From: Diadema setosum
Lineage: Eukaryota > Echinodermata > Echinoidea > Diadematoida > Diadematidae
Assembly: GCF_964275005.1 (NCBI RefSeq)
Contig: NC_092700.1
Span: 18,255,015 to 18,319,014, forward strand
Direction: 5' to 3'
Length of the DNA stretch: 64,000 nucleotides
In this document: positions 24,587 to 35,955 of the stretch, piece by piece
Layout of the letters: the number at the start of each line of letters is the position of its first letter
Position numbering within the stretch: the first letter of the stretch is position 1
The notes under the pieces: generated by a model
The model's database searches: none
What the model was told of the DNA's origin: nothing
The model's input: the letters and a program-made list of their open reading frames with translations, nothing else
Program-made: the position numbers and the translations under genes

Positions 24587-26706
24587 TTGATGGTAGACAT
24601 TGTTTTCTGCTGCCCAAAGCATCGGACCTCGAAAATCTACAAGGTCAACGACGCCTTCGAGCTCAACGAGTCTACGCCGACAGACCTCACCAACATCAAA
24701 GTCAGGTCGACATCGACATCGAGCGTCGACGTCAACTACCCAGCCGACTTCCGGGGATACCCGACCAGTGCGGCAAGCATCGACCTCGGAGTCGACGAAG
24801 AAGGGAAATTGCATCCGTGCAAAAACCTGGCAGTGGCGTGCTGCATCATCTTCTTTGTCCTCCTGCTTTTGGGATGTATCGCGCTGCTTGTTTATTTCGT
24901 AATAATGAACACAGGTGAGGACCAATCTTGAGGTTATGATGCATAAAACTCACTTGCTCAAAAAGCAGGCCCCTGGGCCAACTGTTCTGGAGATACTGGC
25001 TCTGATGTGTCATAACGATCTTACCTGTACACTTGCGCCTATAATGTATACGTAAATTAAAAGTATGCATATTATTCGTCACTCCCAACAAAAAGATAAT
25101 AATAAATAAATAAATGAATAAGAAGTTTCGCTGAAAGGTCCCCATAGTTTTTCTTCAAAATTCTGTATGTTGCGCAATGTAATACCCCCGTCACACTAGA
25201 GGCAGAATGAGCCGGAATGCCGTTGGAATGAAAATTCTTCCTGCCTCCCTGCATATTCGAAGTGCATTCTAAAAATTCTGACGACATTCTGAGTGCGTTC
25301 CAAACATTCGAGCCCATTCTTGTGGCCAGCCCGAATGTTTTAAACATGCTTAAAACATTCGAGGAGCATTCGAAGTGGAGAAATATCGATTTTTATTCGA
25401 AGGGTATTCTAACTGGACTCTGATTGCATTCTAAATATTCCTACGGCATTCTAGATATTCTGACGGCATTCTAACAGCATTTGAAACAATCTGATCTCAT
25501 TTGAGGGAGAATCGGAACGGTGTTGCACCTCGAATTCTGCCGAAATATCTCAAATGCTCAAATGCTCATATACAATTACCCCAGTTAAATACTGGTTAGT
25601 GAAAAGGTTAGAGTAAAGATTACGATTAGGGTTAGCTTTAGGGTTAGAGTTTGGGTTAGGGTTAGGATTAGGTTCAGGATTAGGAGTAGGGTTGGGGTCA
25701 CGGGAAGGATCTGGGGTAATTGCCCAGGGGGTAACTAGCCTAGACACTCTCTTTCAAGAAGGTCTTGCTGGAGGACAGCAATCTGTAGCAAAGCAATGGT
25801 CCAAGGATGATCGGGTTGAGACTGGTGAAAATCACCATTTTATACGCTATCGGAGACCATTCCGGCGGCATTCTTGACACACACGGGACATTCGTGTTGC
25901 ATTCTATGTTCATTCTATATAAGTGTATTCAAAATTTTCGGGCTGCATTCTGTTTGAATTCGTGAACATTCAAAGTATATATGGTAGCTATTCTTGGAAC
26001 GTTCTGACCGCATTCGAAATGAGTTTGTACTGCATGCGAGACGCTTTCCGACCATCAGACTTCGGGCAGCAATCGAACCGCGCTCTTGCGGCATTCGAAG
26101 TGTTTTCTAAAGATTCTGACCCCATTCTAACAGTATTCTGAATATTCCTACAGCGTTCCAAGTACTTTCGAGCAGTATTCGAGAGCTAATTCATTCGGAA
26201 TGTGCAAGAATGATTCGAGAAGGATTCGAAGTCCATTCCAAGTATTCGAGCAGCATTCCCGTAATAAACTGTTAGAATTTTAATTTTTCTCCCGAATGTG
26301 GCACGAATTTGGAAAATCTTTGATTCCGGCTGGTTCTGCTTGATTCGTGCTGATTCCGAATAAGTGTGACGGGGGTATAAGGCTATAACTATCTTGTACA
26401 TCATTGTATATAAAAAAAAAAGGCCGGTCATTTCTCATGCATTCACTCAAGCTATATGCTTTAATATGCTGTATTACGGCGGCCATCTGCATTTTCTATA
26501 GCTGCTATTACCTATGTCCCCTTGTAATGTAAGATCAACTTACATATTTTTGCTTTGAGTTATTGTTTGTCATTTCTATATCTTTCTGCGTTTGTCTCAT
26601 TTTGCAGTTACTGAACTTTGTTGTTTAGAGTGTTGTAATAGATCAATTATTGTTTGTACTATTTACTTGTAGCGCAGAAAAAAAAAATCCTTCCTGAAGC
26701 AAAAAT

Positions 26707-26759
<53 letters not shown>

Positions 26760-29700
26760 ATCAATCAAACTCTTCTTACAAGGAGGAAATTAAGGACTAT
26801 ATAAGAAATCATTGAAATGATCTCTCCTTTGTCATGGTTGTTGTTTGTGCTGTTTCAAGGTGGAGTATCGCCATCTTGCACTTTCAATGCCCAATGCCTC
26901 TTGTGCAACCTGTGGGCATGATACTGTATGTCATCTTTTGCTTGTTGTCAACATGTTTTGATCCACATTTTGTATATTGTACTTGTGAGCAATAGAAAAT
27001 TACAAGGCTACAATGCTTGTTTAGTTGTGCTGCTAGAGATATTTCTTGTAATTCGCGACCCCATGCATGAGTTATCAAACGTAGCACTCACTTTGACGCA
27101 ACAACATAAGAATTGTTATTTGGACCATTCCCACTAAATGGGACATGGAATTCTTTCTGTTTTGCAGTGGGCGTTAGTGCATAACCTCTTTATAGCAATG
27201 CTCATAACGGTTGTTTTGTGTCTATATCTAATCAACAGTGCTGAACGACTCGAGATTAATAGGAGGTAAGATATTCTCTTCATTCCATTATTTTGTTCGA
27301 ATGATATGGAACCAAAATCGCATATTACTGTGACATCAAGTAATCTAGTTCCGCTTATGGAGCCTTTCTGAAAGAATTCTGGTTATCATATGCTTCAAAT
27401 TTGATTCAAACTTAGCAAACGTACAAGTCTTCATACACTGCTGGAAAGACCACAATGTCCCACAGTGTGAGAAACACAGTGTGAACACAGTGTGAGGGTC
27501 GAGCGTTTTAACAGCGTGAACACCATGTGAGTCATCAATTCACAGTGTGGAACAAAGCATTACCATATTGACTCTCTGTGAAAACCAAACCACAGTGTGA
27601 AATCTCTTCACACTGTTAAATTCGAGCGTTTTTAACAGTGTGAACACAATGTGAGTCATCAATTCACAGTGTGGAACAAAGCATTACTATGTGAACATTC
27701 TGTGAAAACCACACCACAGTGTGAAATCATCTTCATACTGTTACATTCGAGCGTTTTCACACAGTCGACTATGTGAACACACTGTGCGACATTGTGTTGT
27801 TTCCAGTAGGGTAGTGCTGTAGAACAGAACCCGGGGTCTCTGCATGCTTTTCCTTGTTGCTGTTGATCTTCTTTCATTTTCTTCTTTATGTGGTAGCTTG
27901 TGTGATTCACACCACACCGGATACTAGTTGATAATTTCCTCCAACGCAATAACTTATGTCAAATATACACTGTAAAATGTGTTTGTATTTGTTTTCGAAC
28001 TGTAGCTGGCACCGCTTAGAACACAATCGGTCATGTGCAGCAAAGTCAACAAACAAGAATGTCTAACTTTGTTTGATCACATACCGTAAACGCTCAAGAA
28101 TTAAGGACGGATAATGGTAATATGCGCAGATCTTGGCTTTAGTTGTAAGATAAAAATCAGTGTTGTCTGCTATAGATTGCGAGTTTTCCGTCTTTGGACA
28201 ATTCGTGCACATCAACAGGCAAACTTGTCGTTGAGGGCTCTTTACGTGTCAACGAAACATATCGGCCAGAGCTGTCGGATCCAACTTCCTCTGTTTACAT
28301 CGAAAAGGAGGCTGCTTTCATATCAGCCGTAAGTCTGCTTGGTCTCTCAATAATTCGTTTTACACCCAAATAAGTAACATTGCCAGTAATTCTTGTGAAA
28401 TGCTAAACAAGCGTATGTCAATAACTTGTTTCATAGTCGCTTCTTCTTTGTAAACCTTTAACAAAACAAAATTTTGAATGGTTTTAGACATAACATACAT
28501 GACAATTTGGATTGTTTCAGGACAATGTATAGTGTAAGTGTGAGAATTACGCTCGCGAGGAAAACAATAAAAGGAAAAATCAAATATTTTGTGCTCCATC
28601 CACGACCTTCGACCGACATTGTGATCAAGCAAAATGAATTTGAACACGTCGTGTTGCCGCCACCATGTACAAGCTTGTGAACCTTGATGGACTGCATGTG
28701 AAATTCTACATCATCGACGTTTACCAGGTTATGTCATGAAACCTGCCCATACGCCACTGTAACGTCATTTTTTTTTTTGGTCGGTTTTTTTTGTGTGATT
28801 CTTTGCAATCAGTAGTGGACGAAAGAATTAATAGAACCAGTAAAATCAAATTCATTTTGGTACAACTAGGTCTTCCCAATTTTCTTGTAAGGTCATCAAA
28901 ATGGCAGTACGAAAAAAAAGTGTAAGATGCAGTGAAGATAGATTTGGTTGCTTAGAATAATTTTTCTGACACCAGCAGTTTTGTAAAATTCTTTACAGAT
29001 GAATGCAACTTTCGTGTCAAGCGATATGGCGGCCTATTACGATGGATGCGGAGTAGTACGATTTGAGTATGTGATCTACATAATCGTTTTATTACTGAAA
29101 GTAGAATTGATGAGAAGCATGTGCAAACGAAATACACTTTATTTATAATTTTTTGCTCGTTTGTTGATGTATTGTTTTGAAGGCGACAAAAATCGTAGTC
29201 ATCTGCTTGACGAGTTGGAAATATAACTGATATTTAGTCATCAGAAGTTGTTTTTTTTTTTTCGTGATAGTAGAAGTATAAATATGTGTACCGTTGAGTG
29301 TCCCATATAAAGCGAAAACGCGTCTTCAAGTACAAGCATTTATTTTTAAGTAGTCATATTATTATCATGGCAATATCACTTTTGATTATCATCTATACAA
29401 GGGAAGTTTCCATAGGCCAATTCTTATTAATATACTAGTAATCTTTCTTTTGCATAGAAGTTGTTAAGACATCATTGCAAGTATCATCGTTATTTTCATT
29501 ACTGTTCATTTCAATCCACCAAACAACAAAATTTGAGTTGTATTGTATCATTTTATCTGTCAGACCAGGGAGTGTCCGAGTAGTATTTGAGGTTTATCTA
29601 CTATCAACGCCGGATTTCACTGACACGGAAGAGGAAGTTGTCTTGGCGGTGCAGGTCACAATCGAGGACGCTATTTATTCTGAACATTTCGCAGCCTTCG

Positions 29701-32700
29701 ATGTCATTTATGGTTCAGTGCAAATTGATTCCGGTATGAAATGCATTGATACTATTATTGATACATGTACCCCTGTATGTATTTTATATTGCAATTGTAT
29801 GGCCAAATAGACAGATAGATAGATAAATGAAATATAAATGAATAAATTAATAAACAAGTAGATAGATAGGTACATAGATAAATAAATAAATAGATAATAA
29901 ATAATAATAACCAATGAAACAGAGTAATACGAATATCATGAAAAACTTCACGTTACGCACTGCATTCTCTGTTGTGGTGGTGTCAGTTTTCCAACTACTG
30001 ATGTTGAGCAACAAACTCGTCTATTAGAAAATTATGTGATTCGAATAACTCATTATGTTGACATGTCTCATATTTTGGCTGATTCATACGTGGTACATGA
30101 AGCGGACAGGACAATGTAGCCAAGCATAGATTTAAAGGACAAGTTCACCTTCATAAACATGAGGATTGAGAGAATGCAGCAATATTAGTAGAACACATCA
30201 GTGAAAGTTTGAAGTAAATTGGGCAATCGATACAAAAGTTATGAATTTTTAATATTTTTGTAATGGAACCGCTGGGTGAGGAGACTACTAAGGCTCGTGA
30301 TGTCATATGAGTACAACAGTATAAAGAAAATGTAAGAAAAGTCAGCATATTTTCACTTTTTTTCGCATAATAAAAGAGCACTTGACTTGCCTCTTTCTAA
30401 AGGTAATGGGAATAATATTACCCATAACATATGTCAGTAACGAGTCAAGGGAAAGTGTACTTTTTTCAAAAGATGAAATTTTGTGAAATTCTCTTTATAT
30501 TTTCCTTATATTGTTGTACGCATGTGACATCATACACTGCAGTAGTCTTCTCATCTAGCGGTGACTGCACAAAAACTTCAAAAATTCATAACTTTTGGAC
30601 GGATTGTCCGATTTTCCTCAAACTTTCAATGATGTGCTCTACTAATATTGCTATACATTCTCTCAATCATTATGTTAATGAAGGTGAACTAAGTATCTTG
30701 TCCTTCAAGACATTTCCAAACAATATTATGGTTTCTGCATCTCTCGCCCATAAAACTAAACCTCAGTCTTTGATAATCAAATCGCGGTTGTTTAATGAAT
30801 CATTTTCAATCATATCGGGGGTTTTTTCCGTTCCTGCATATATCTCTATGGTTGATTCTTGAGTAGCAAATTAACATATTAGTGTCTTTATTGCTGATGG
30901 CGTCCACTCCTTCCGTCTGTTCAGTTCAACAGGTTTCACTGACAACAATTCCTTCGATAGACTCTATTACACCTGTAACAAGCACAGAATCCTCTTTTTC
31001 CGAACCGGAAACAACGGCACCGTCCAGGTTGTCAACACACTCTACTTCGGAATCGGTGAGCAGCGAATCGAATATGCCAATCACTATCCTCTCAAAGGAC
31101 AGTTCTACGAGATTTGCCACGAGTTCGTTGCCACCTCGCACAACACTTATAGATGCAACAACTCACGAAGAGACTACCGTGGTTTTACGTGGTTTGCAAA
31201 CAACCGACTCGCCCATCGCTACCACAGAGCTGGCAACAACCGCAGAAGAATCAACCGTCATGGCAACCACGAAACTAGAGGAAAGCACAACTGAAATGGA
31301 CAGAAGAACCGAAGTGGAAATACAAACGTCAATTGTTTCTCTGTCAGTGGTGTCACTGAAGACTACCACGCCCACAAATAGTGATATCGGTGTGACGTCA
31401 CCTACAATTACACGCCAACCAAAAGTTCACCCCGCTCTACCAGGTACTGTTTCTTAAAAGCGAAATTGTAATTTGTTATAATGAACTTAAAACAAAGAGA
31501 GGGAAAAGAAGAATACAAAATAATGTTCCTCTCAAAAACACCAATGATCATCACATTTGTAGCAATTCACAATGCTGACATTATAATGTTGCTTTCGTTA
31601 CTTGATTTTGGCTTCCTTTTCTTCCTCTTTTCTTCCCGGTCAATCTCGCTCCTTTGCTTCAAAAGTGTCTTCCCTACAAACCCATTTCACGCCTTTTGTT
31701 TCATGTTGTTTCTGTGCAATATATGTCTTCTAATCAAACTTCATCTTAAATTTCATTGTTTCTACAACGTCTCCTCCTACATCAATCTGCCTTCACGACC
31801 TCAGATATATGTGGGACGCGTCCGGCGGTGGCTGATGACGACGTTGAGTCTCGTATCGTCGGTGGAACGGACGCTGCCCCGGGGAGCTGGCCGTGGATGG
31901 GGTCCCTTCGTTTGAATGGGGGACATCAGTGTGGAGCGGTGCTGATTCACCAAGAATGGGCCATTACCGCACAGCACTGTGTGTAGGTATTCTCACAGAC
32001 ATACATTATACAGTATATACACGTGTATGCACTTTATATGGAGCGATATTTGACATTGATATAATTTGAAATACCAGCTGTTTTACTTTTGTACAAACGT
32101 TTATTTTGACATGTCAACTTTGAAGTCCTTTTATATCCTTCTTCACAACCGAATTACAACCATAAGATTGAAATAGCGACGGCAATGATAAACACCCTTC
32201 AATCAACCGCCCCCCCCCAAAAAAAAAAAAAAAATGAAATAAATGTTCATCATGAAACAAAAATGAAATATGCTTTAGTGGGATCAAAATTGTCATTCAA
32301 TTTTCAAGTAACATCGAGGCAGAAATTGCATGGGGGGGGGGGGGGGAGGTAGTTTCATACCTGCATCGGACAGTAACTGCTAACGTAATAATGAAAGAAC
32401 AGCGAAATCGAGGAAGATTTTTTTTTTTCCTTGTACCGGTATTTCAATGTGTCAATGTTGCATATCTCGGATAGCTTGGATTACTTTTATCTCTTCTTTC
32501 GTCTTGTATTCTCACTGTCACAATAGATCTTATTTCGACGATATTGTCCTCGGTGACAACAAACTGCATGGCGTCCCGTCGTCCTACAGGGAGGAGCGTA
32601 CCACGACCGCTTTTTCCAACTCCGACTTCAACTTCCGCACCGACGAGAACGACATCGCCCTCGTGAAGCTATCGTCACCGGTGAACTTCACCGACCACGT

Positions 32701-33401
32701 GCAACCGGTCTGCATTAACACCTTACCGTCGGAGTTCAACTTCACCAATTGCTATATCACCGGCTGGGGGACTGATGACTTTGACATGCGTGAGAAGTTT
32801 CTCTTTTCTCGTTTCTATACTTAAAGGAGAACTCGAACTGATTTCAGACTTTTACATTTGAACCACTATAAATTGGTTGTTCCGGGTGGGCTAGAGAGTC
32901 TCAGAATTAATAAGGAATGATATTGATAATATGAATTGATAAGGAATGAGAATGTTTTAAAACTTCGTAACAAATCACAATGAACAAGGATGATGACATA
33001 GCAGCTTCACTATAAGAATGCAGTTTAGTGTGGACTCGAGGAAGCAGGATGGACATTTTTATTGTATTGCATTCTTTTGATGCAGTGACAATGTATTTTC
33101 CTTCCGAGACAGAGGAAAATTACGCGTATGGTTTCACTTTCTCCTTCTCTCTCCCTCTCCTCCTGACCATCATCATCATCATCATCATCATCATCACCAT
33201 CACCATCGTCATCATCATTATCATCACTGTACCAGAGGTCCCAATTACCGAGCTACAGGAGGCGCCAGTACAACTCATCGAGACCGCCGTGTGCAGCGAG
33301 TGGTACTCCAGCTATCACGACCCGCTCACTGATAGGCAGCTGTGTGCTGGCTGGGAGGACGGCAGGAGTGATGCATGCTCGGTAAGCCGAAACTTATCAC
33401 G

Positions 33402-33478
<77 letters not shown>

Positions 33479-34521
33479 GCTTGTAAATGTTATATATTCT
33501 CTTTTGTTTGTTTTGGTGCACGTGTTTGTTTCCGTTCATTGGCATACATTTTTCACAGGACTTGCTTACCTAGGTTTATCCTTTGATGGTGAATGTCTTG
33601 TTGTTGCAACTGTGGTATATTAATTTGCATAATATACCATTCTATGTTTCCTAAAGTGCACTACACCTATCAGACTCCCCAAATATTCATTGTTTTCAGC
33701 ATTTGACGTTTGACTCTGGCATCTCCCACTCTTTGTGATATCTTCCTCCATTTCTCTGCCAACCATGGCACTTTCCTGCTTGTCTGTCCACTTCTTTCTC
33801 TTTCCTTCTCTAATCGCCTCCAATTATTGCTCTCTTTAGCTTTTTTCCACTCTCTCCATCCCTCTTTCTTACTGATGCCCTCCACTCTTTCAATCTGAAA
33901 GGGATGGTATAGTTTTTGGTTGAGAAGGGGATTTAGGTTTTAACTTTTTGGGAAATAATTATGAACCACTTAATATATGAAATATTAAGGAGCAGAGAAT
34001 TCTAAGAGGAATTAAAATTTTACTTGATAAAAGTCGGTTTTAAAATGGCTGAGATATCCAAAAACAAGGCAAAACAAACTGGCTCTATACCAATAAAAGG
34101 TGGGTCCCACCAGACCTTTTATTAAAAACTTTGTTTTTGGATATCTCGGTCATTTCAAAACCGATTTTCATCAAGTAAACTTTTAATTACTCTCAGAATT
34201 CTATGCTCTTTAATACTTGATATAAATGGTTTCCTATGATTATTTTGCAAAAAGTTAAAACATAAATTTCCATCTCAACCAAAACTATATCATCCCTTTA
34301 ATCTTAGTATCTAACACTCGCTCTCTGGATCTTTACCCCGTCATCAGGGTGACAGCGGCGGACCCCTGCAATGCCAAGACGATCAGGGGATCTGGTATCT
34401 CCTGGGCATCGTCAGCTTCGGCCAGGAGTGCGGGCTGGAGAGACTACCGGGCGTCTATACCAGAGTATCCACACAATTAGATTTTCTTCAACAAGTGCTG
34501 GACACAAATATCAAAGTCTAG
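24587..34521 (+). CDS. Type II transmembrane serine protease: SEA domain, Ser/Thr-rich stalk, trypsin domain
   Basis: Exons joined by eye: 24587-24914, 27239-27265, 28219-28328, 28999-29066, 29564-29733, 30925-31443, 31805-31982, 32527-32789, 33236-33381, 34348-34521 (660 residues, stop TAG 34519). All are GT-AG with matching phases 1,1,0,2,1,1,2,1,0. Residues 1-79 are cytoplasmic, with a Cys pair at 7-8. About 80-104 is the membrane anchor, 119-234 the SEA domain, 235-407 a Ser/Thr-rich stalk, and 408-660 a chymotrypsin-fold protease. Activation site R-IVGG at 424/425; triad His465 (TAQHC), Asp509 (ENDIALVKL), Ser606 (GDSGGPL); Asp600 in the S1 pocket predicts Arg/Lys cleavage. The Cys in ICG would keep the chains tethered. 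The architecture is that of HAT/DESC-like TTSPs plus a mucin-like stalk. An AATAAA follows at 34548. The first exon is the least certain part. Confidence 0.85.
25183..26377. mobile_element. 1.2-kb non-autonomous DNA transposon with TAA duplication
   Basis: Terminal inverted repeats TACCCCCGTCACACT and AGTGTGACGGGGGTA, flanked by TAA on both sides (25180-25182, 26378-26380). The 3-bp TWA duplication is what PIF/Harbinger elements make. The interior is a dense array of diverged gcattc/attcga units in both orientations. No transposase. A smaller element is nested at 25573-25721. It lies in the first intron of the protease gene. Confidence 0.75.
25573..25721. mobile_element. Nested inverted-repeat element with telomere-like GGGTTA units
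   Basis: Ends CAATTACCCCAG and CTGGGGTAATTG face each other. The interior is ~80 bases of degenerate gggttagggttagg. It is inserted inside the larger TAA-flanked transposon. Confidence 0.6.
26707..26768. repeat. CAAT tetranucleotide microsatellite
   Basis: About 15 atca units with one change near the end, preceded by an A-rich stretch. Confidence 0.95.
27436..27811. mobile_element. CACAGTGTG-rich MITE with TA duplication (copy 2)
   Basis: Ends CACTGCTGGAAAG and TTTCCAGTAGGG, flanked by TA on both sides. The interior shows a duplicated block (cattaccatattgac / cattactatgtgaac contexts) and many cacagtgtg units. Same family as 17222-17514 but 80 bases longer. Confidence 0.75.
28219..29733 (+). 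other. SEA domain exons of the protease gene
   Basis: Exons 28219-28328, 28999-29066 and 29564-29733 give roughly 115 residues. The third begins FEPGSVRVVFEVYL, which matches the RPGSVVV-type autoproteolysis site of mucin SEA domains (cleavage between Gly and Ser). Exon lengths (110, 68, 170) and phases (1-0, 0-2, 2-1) mirror those of the upstream paralogue (113, 74, then terminal). N-x-T sequons occur (NET, NAT). Confidence 0.75.
30134..30706. mobile_element. Large palindromic MITE, AAAGGACAAGTTCACC family (copy 1)
   Basis: Left end AAAGGACAAGTTCACCTTCA; right end GAAGGTGAACT...CTTGTCCTTC. Long internal arms (gagaatgcagcaatattag and its mirror) are separated by about 250 bases of diverged centre. 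Second full copy 46821-47390; left half only at 59300-59505. Confidence 0.75.
30925..31443 (+). other. Ser/Thr-rich stalk exon of the protease gene
   Basis: A single 519-base exon (phase 1-1) encodes about 172 residues dominated by Ser, Thr, Glu and Ile, without Cys. It looks like a heavily O-glycosylated, mucin-like spacer holding the protease away from the membrane. Symmetric phase means it could be skipped without breaking the frame. Confidence 0.75.
32822..33130. mobile_element. MITE fragment, AAAGGGGACCTCC family
   Basis: The stretch cagacttttacrtttgaac ... aacaaggatgatgacat matches the fuller element at 34817-35293. The 3' half is missing. It lies in an intron of the protease gene. Confidence 0.5.
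33171..33232. repeat. CAT trinucleotide microsatellite next to a splice acceptor
   Basis: About 18 catcatcat units end only a few bases before the acceptor at 33235, replacing much of the polypyrimidine tract. Confidence 0.9.
33403..33475. repeat. CA then TA compound microsatellite
   Basis: About 19 ca followed by about 16 ta units, starting some 20 bases after the donor at 33382. Confidence 0.95.
33898..34299. mobile_element. Long palindromic MITE, gagatatccaaaa family (best copy)
   Basis: Ends AAAGGGATGGTATAG and its mirror CATCCCTTT. The arms pair through ggttttaaaatggctgagatatcc and ggatatctcggtcatttc around a centre near 34110. The element is about 400 bases. Other copies: 22346-22721, 47952-48207, 58688-59073, and a fragment at 14854-14942. 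Confidence 0.8.
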
Positions 34522-34547
34522 TTTATGTTAAAAACATATAGCATAAC

Positions 34548-34553
34548 AATAAA
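34548..34553 (+). terminator. Polyadenylation signal of the protease gene
   Basis: AATAAA lies 27 bases after the TAG stop at 34519-34521, in an A/T-rich context. Confidence 0.6.
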
Positions 34554-34816
34554 ACATCCTCACTGTTGTAATTCTTTGAAATGACATCTCAGCAAGGACC
34601 AGCCTCGATGACAGATCGGCGGAACTACCTCCTTCATAAATCTTTCTTATAATGTCTTAGAACAAGGGATGACAACTCATAAAGTAGATTATATTAACCA
34701 TTACGCAATCAAGTAAAAATCTTCGTGGCTGAATAGAAATGCTAACTTCGTCACCACCTTTCTTCTGTGTGGAGAATATTCAACACTTTTTTTTCCATCT
34801 AGAAAGAAAGAAGTGT

Positions 34817-35293
34817 TAAAGGGGACCTCCGGAAGATTTTCAGACTTTTACGTTTGAACAGCTATATAAGTTATAGGCCTACTGAGTACAGAGTTTCAGA
34901 ATTTATAGTGACTGGAATGAGAAATAATGTTTTCAAAAGTTATAACAAATTGCAATGAACAAGGATGATGACATGGCAGCCTCACCATAAGAATGCACGA
35001 GTTGGAGCTCAAGGAAGCAGAACAAAAGAAAAAGGCATACATAGATTCTACACAGGTGAATTTGTTAAGCAAGCGGTATAGTAATCGATTTACACTGCTA
35101 GATTTCTAAAATATGTAAGGTTCCTATATCATCAACACTGTTCAGTGTGATTTGTTCAAGATTTTCAGATTATTGGTTTCTCTGCTCAAGGGCCACAATA
35201 ATTCCTCAAGTCTATAAATGCAGCTGTTGATTCATGTACTACATGATATTAAAAAAATAAACCCTATGAAAATCTTCTGGAATGCCCCTTTAA
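34817..35293. mobile_element. MITE with AAAGGGGACCTCCGGAAGA ends
   Basis: The left end AAAGGGGACCTCCGGAAGAT is mirrored at the right by ATCTTCTGGAATGCCCCTTT. About 475 bases. Partial second copy at 32822-33130. Confidence 0.7.
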
Positions 35294-35855
35294 CCCAGAA
35301 GAAGAAAATAAAAATCCGACAATTCAAATATCAAAATTTCAACGTCTAGGTGAATTGATTAGAGGTAAAATCGGGTTAACAAGAACTAAGTGAGATATTA
35401 AAAGTTTCGGGCAAAGTGTGACAAAGTAAAAACTTCAGGACCGCTTTAATGATATAGAATCTGATGTCAGTTGCATGTAACATAGGATGTTTAAATCCCC
35501 TTACTGGTTGTGTCAAAATTTTGGAGGATCGTCGTGAAGCACAATTATCACCTACGATACAAAAGCAACAATTAAAACTACAAATTATTTGTGTGTTTTT
35601 TTTTTTTGTTTTTTTTTTTTTAGGCAGTCTTGCGTATACTGCAAGTGAACAATTCGATTTCATCTGTAATTTGATAACAGCATTAAAAAACAGTTTAAAA
35701 TCGAATTGCAAGACATAACACAAAAGAATGTCATACAGGTCATAAATGCTGTTTATTATCCTAATTTCGCTACAAACATCAATGTTTCCCATGTAAAGTA
35801 TCCACGTGTTTTCCATTAGACGATACTCCTTATTCTACTATAACGCTTATTCAAC

Positions 35856-35955
35856 TTAACCCTTCCTGTCCCAAAGACTCTCATGTGCTCAATAATGTCA
35901 CACACATACCTATAAAATTACGGACAGTAAAGTAATGTGGCATGCAAAGGGTTAA
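35856..35955. mobile_element. Short TTAACCCTT...AAGGGTTAA inverted element
   Basis: Mirror ends TTAACCCTT / AAGGGTTAA around 80 bases. Same family as 11892-11977. Confidence 0.5.

Larger units (their letters stand above)
31805..34521 (+). other. Trypsin-domain exons of the protease gene
   Basis: Four exons: 31805-31982 (activation site and His), 32527-32789 (Asp), 33236-33381 (loop carrying S1 Asp) and 34348-34521 (Ser, C terminus). The donor after the His exon is taken at 31983 (GTAGGT), since the GT at 31987 would leave an in-frame TAG. His to Asp spacing is 44 residues, normal for the fold. The residue before His is Gln (TAQHC), not the usual Ala. Confidence 0.85.

Noticed and set aside
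25620-25700. Telomere end
   Set aside because: Only degenerate ttaggg units, about 80 bases, enclosed in a nested mobile element.
30882-30924. Met start for the Ser/Thr-rich exon as its own gene
   Set aside because: An acceptor at 30924 continues the frame from the SEA exon, and the exon ends with a donor leading into the protease.
117-34521. A single gene containing both membrane segments and both SEA domains
   Set aside because: Two membrane spans would put the protease in the cytoplasm, the upstream exon ends in a stop, and no good donor in the required phase is present. Kept as two genes.
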